Below are positions 62,501 through 64,000 of a stretch of DNA of 64,000 nt, piece after piece (position 1 is the first letter of the stretch; each line of letters opens with the position of its first letter). The stretch comes from Sedimentibacter acidaminivorans (lineage in GTDB: Bacteria > Bacillota > Clostridia > Tissierellales > Sedimentibacteraceae). The notes beneath the pieces are model-generated. The model ran no database searches, was not told the DNA's origin, and worked only from the letters and a program-made list of their open reading frames with translations. Where the stretch lies: NCBI RefSeq assembly GCF_017873955.1, contig NZ_JAGGKS010000005.1:186001-250000 (forward strand), in the 5' to 3' direction. The translations under genes and the position numbers were made by a program.

Positions 62501-63286
62501 ATGTTGAAAATGGAGAATGTAACTTATATATATGAAGATAAAACAGTTGCACTTGATAATGTTAATATAGATTTAAACAAGGGAAGAAAAATTGGAATAA
62601 TTGGGTCAAATGGTGCAGGTAAATCAACTGTGTTCATGAATTTTTTGGGACTCTTTAAACCAACAAAGGGAAATATAATTTATAATGATACTGTACTTAA
62701 ATACGATAAAAAAACTCTCACTTCTCTAAGAATGGACGTTGGATTAGTGTTTCAGGACCCTAATAAGCAAATATTTTTTTCAAGTGTTTATGACGATATA
62801 GCCTTTGGACTTAGAAATCTTAAATATGATAAAAAGGAGATAGATGATAGAGTTATTAGCGCAATGGGAAAAACAAATATTTTGGACCTTAAGAACAAAC
62901 CCGTTCATTTCCTAAGTTATGGACAGAAAAAGAATGTATCAATCGCAGGAACAGTTGCTATGAGCCAAAAACTAATTTTATTTGATGAGCCAACCGCAGG
63001 ACTTGATTATTTATCAAGGGAGAATATAAAAAATATTATTAATAATATAGCAAATGAAGGCAAGACTATAGTTGTTTCAAGCCATGATATGAATTTTATC
63101 TATGAGATATGTGATTATGTATATGTTTTAAATAAGGGACAGGTATTAGCTGAGGGGGAAATACAAGAAGTGTTTTTAAAAAAAGCTATTCTAGATAAAG
63201 CTTCATTAGAGGAACCATTTCTAATAAAAGCTTATAAATACCTTGGTAAACCCCTTTGTAAAAGCGAAAAAGAGTTGTTTAACTAA
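62501..63286 (+). CDS. cbiO: Cobalt ECF transporter ATPase CbiO
   Basis: A 261-residue ABC ATPase energising cobalt uptake. Walker A is GSNGAGKST near residue 37, the Q-loop is in GLVFQDPNKQIFFSSVYDDI (typical of EcfA/CbiO), the signature is LSYGQKKNVSIAG, Walker B is LILFDEPTAGLD and the H-loop is VVSSHDMNF. ATG 62501 is chosen; a second ATG two codons on is possible. It is the last gene of the operon under the second cobalamin riboswitch. A long hairpin follows. Confidence 0.93.
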   Translation: MLKMENVTYIYEDKTVALDNVNIDLNKGRKIGIIGSNGAGKSTVFMNFLGLFKPTKGNIIYNDTVLKYDKKTLTSLRMDVGLVFQDPNKQIFFSSVYDDIAFGLRNLKYDKKEIDDRVISAMGKTNILDLKNKPVHFLSYGQKKNVSIAGTVAMSQKLILFDEPTAGLDYLSRENIKNIINNIANEGKTIVVSSHDMNFIYEICDYVYVLNKGQVLAEGEIQEVFLKKAILDKASLEEPFLIKAYKYLGKPLCKSEKELFN

Positions 63287-63296
63287 ATAAAAAAGA

Positions 63297-63329
63297 AAGA
63301 TGCAATGGGGTCTGACCCCATTGCATCTT
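63297..63329. terminator. 15-bp perfect hairpin between cbiO and the SASP gene
   Basis: AAGATGCAATGGGGT-CTG-ACCCCATTGCATCTT. On the minus strand it is followed by a T-rich tract (TCTTTTTTATTT), so it is a good terminator for the SASP gene. On the plus strand the tail is poor in T but could still stop the cbiO transcript. The GGGGTCTGACCCC core is a motif I have seen dispersed in bacterial genomes. Confidence 0.7.
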
Positions 63330-63335
63330 AATGGT

Positions 63336-63551
63336 TTAGTAGATATCTTGATCTGTAGGTGTTTTGTTTATTAACATTTTTTCTCCCCTACGTACCATTT
63401 CTCTAACACTTAAGCCATTTACCAGAGCTGGGTACATTTCAGATGTCATGCCGTTTATTGTTGGATATCCTATTTCCTGGGCAATTTCCATTTTTAAATC
63501 ATTTAATGCCTGCTTAGCCTCTGGTACTACTAATTTATTTCTATTACTCAT
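63336..63551 (-). CDS. Alpha/beta-type small acid-soluble spore protein, divergent
   Basis: A 71-residue SASP. The N-terminal half NKLVVPEAKQALNDLKMEIAQEIG carries the conserved LVVPEAKxALxxLKxEIAxEIG signature and the region cut by the germination protease GPR. The second half usually reads GGxVTKRLVxxAE-like and is here replaced by GMTSEMYPALVNGLSVREMVRRGEKMLI. It keeps a helical REMVRRGEK motif but lacks the Gly-rich turn. Such proteins coat and protect spore DNA. ATG 63551 has AGGGAG upstream. It indicates sporulation capacity. Confidence 0.9.
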   Translation of the reverse strand: MSNRNKLVVPEAKQALNDLKMEIAQEIGYPTINGMTSEMYPALVNGLSVREMVRRGEKMLINKTPTDQDIY

Positions 63552-63715
63552 TCATACAGCTCCCTTCGTTTGTAAAAAAAGCTATATGAATATTTTAACC
63601 AGATATAAATTATATAGTAATTAAAAATTTGGTAAAGTAATTAAAATTTACACTTTAATATTAGAAAATTTAATTAAAAAATATTTTATTTCTATAATTT
63701 ATTTATCATATTCAA

Positions 63716-64000
63716 CTATCGTGGGCAACCAGCATTGTCTGATAGCAATCTTTCTAAACATCTTAAGCACCAATTACTGTTGTTTCCACAGTGTCTCCAG
63801 TTAGAATTGTTACCTCTATCAGGGCTTACCCAGAAACAATCATCATCAAAACCGCTTTCACCTTGAACAACTTCATTACGTCTTAAACATCGACCTGTTC
63901 CGTTTATGCATCCTGGACCTCTTAATGCAATTTCTGTTATACCTCTTACGTTTCCAGGACAAGGATTCCAACAGCTTCTTCTACCTGAATTACCTTGCAC
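63716..64000 (-). CDS. Cys/Gly/Asn-rich protein, N-terminal part outside the window
   Basis: A 94-codon open frame reading off the right edge and ending at TAG 63716. About 9 Cys are spread among Gly, Asn, Trp and Arg. Blocks such as CWNPCPGNVRG, GPGCINGTGRC, CFWVSPDRGNNSNWRHCGNN and WCLRCLERLL end in NAGCPR. I recognise no family; a spore coat or exosporium-type protein is conceivable given the adjacent SASP gene. The GTG at 64000 is just the first codon of the window, so the start is unknown. Base composition is richer in G+C than its neighbours. Confidence 0.55.
   Translation of the reverse strand: MQGNSGRRSCWNPCPGNVRGITEIALRGPGCINGTGRCLRRNEVVQGESGFDDDCFWVSPDRGNNSNWRHCGNNSNWCLRCLERLLSDNAGCPR

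Overview
The window is about 30% G+C with strong AT bias at third codon positions. It has Gram-positive style ribosome binding sites (AGGAGG), an alpha/beta-type SASP, a CarD regulator, a CsaB/TagA wall polysaccharide set, HutP-controlled histidine catabolism and anaerobic (early cobalt insertion) B12 genes. Together these point to an anaerobic, spore-forming member of the Clostridia. A Tissierellia/Sedimentibacter-like organism would fit, but that assignment is impression, not computation. There is no rRNA, CRISPR array or prophage. The genes are mostly chromosomal housekeeping, with a few mobile-element scars.

Layout. 1-3.2 kb: end of a histidine utilisation operon (hutI, fchA), then hutP and a LysR regulator. 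3.2-4.6 kb: a tiny Gly/Cys/hydrophobic spore-type peptide, an HD-domain protein and an Fe/Mn superoxide dismutase-like protein. 4.7-9.6 kb: polA, coaE, a membrane-anchored unknown, and a biotin ligase without a DNA-binding domain. 9.6-14 kb: a secreted protein, a methyltransferase, and an MBOAT plus DHHW O-acetylation pair. 14.2-18.2 kb: DUF5693, csaB and tagA for secondary cell wall polymer. 18.2-20.7 kb: transaldolase and split transketolase. 20.9-24.9 kb: carD, PIN/TRAM (yacL-like), DUF421 plus DUF4363, and an FAH-family hydrolase.

25.0-32.3 kb holds the most unusual locus: a 1622-residue protein combining an HD domain, a long helical repeat region, a NadD-like nucleotidyltransferase, a GNAT-like region and a phosphoribosyltransferase-like region. 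It is followed without a gap by a divergent lactate/malate dehydrogenase-like protein and a two-domain flavodoxin/FMN-reductase-like protein. I cannot name its pathway.

32.5-37.8 kb is accessory: a SurA_N-like lipoprotein, a REP-like scar, a Phd/ParE toxin-antitoxin pair, tRNA-Pro(GGG), a tandem DUF2812 pair and a Cys-rich DUF1292 protein. 38-45.9 kb: guaB of the Tritrichomonas-like type, an IS3-like remnant, a PdxY-type kinase, a G5/3D wall protein, udk, rnmV, ksgA, a PduO-type corrinoid adenosyltransferase and an LCP protein. 46-49.6 kb: a heterodimeric ABC exporter with one degenerate ATPase.

49.6-63.3 kb is a B12 region. It holds two nearly identical cobalamin riboswitches, each followed by a terminator. 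The first precedes a BtuFCD-type corrinoid importer. The second precedes an apparently continuous run of 11 genes (hemA, precorrin-2 dehydrogenase, hemC, cobA-hemD, hemB, hemL, cbiK, cbiM, cbiN, cbiQ, cbiO). This run makes uroporphyrinogen III, converts it to sirohydrochlorin, imports cobalt and inserts it. The window closes with a divergent SASP and the C-terminal part of a Cys-rich protein running off the right edge.
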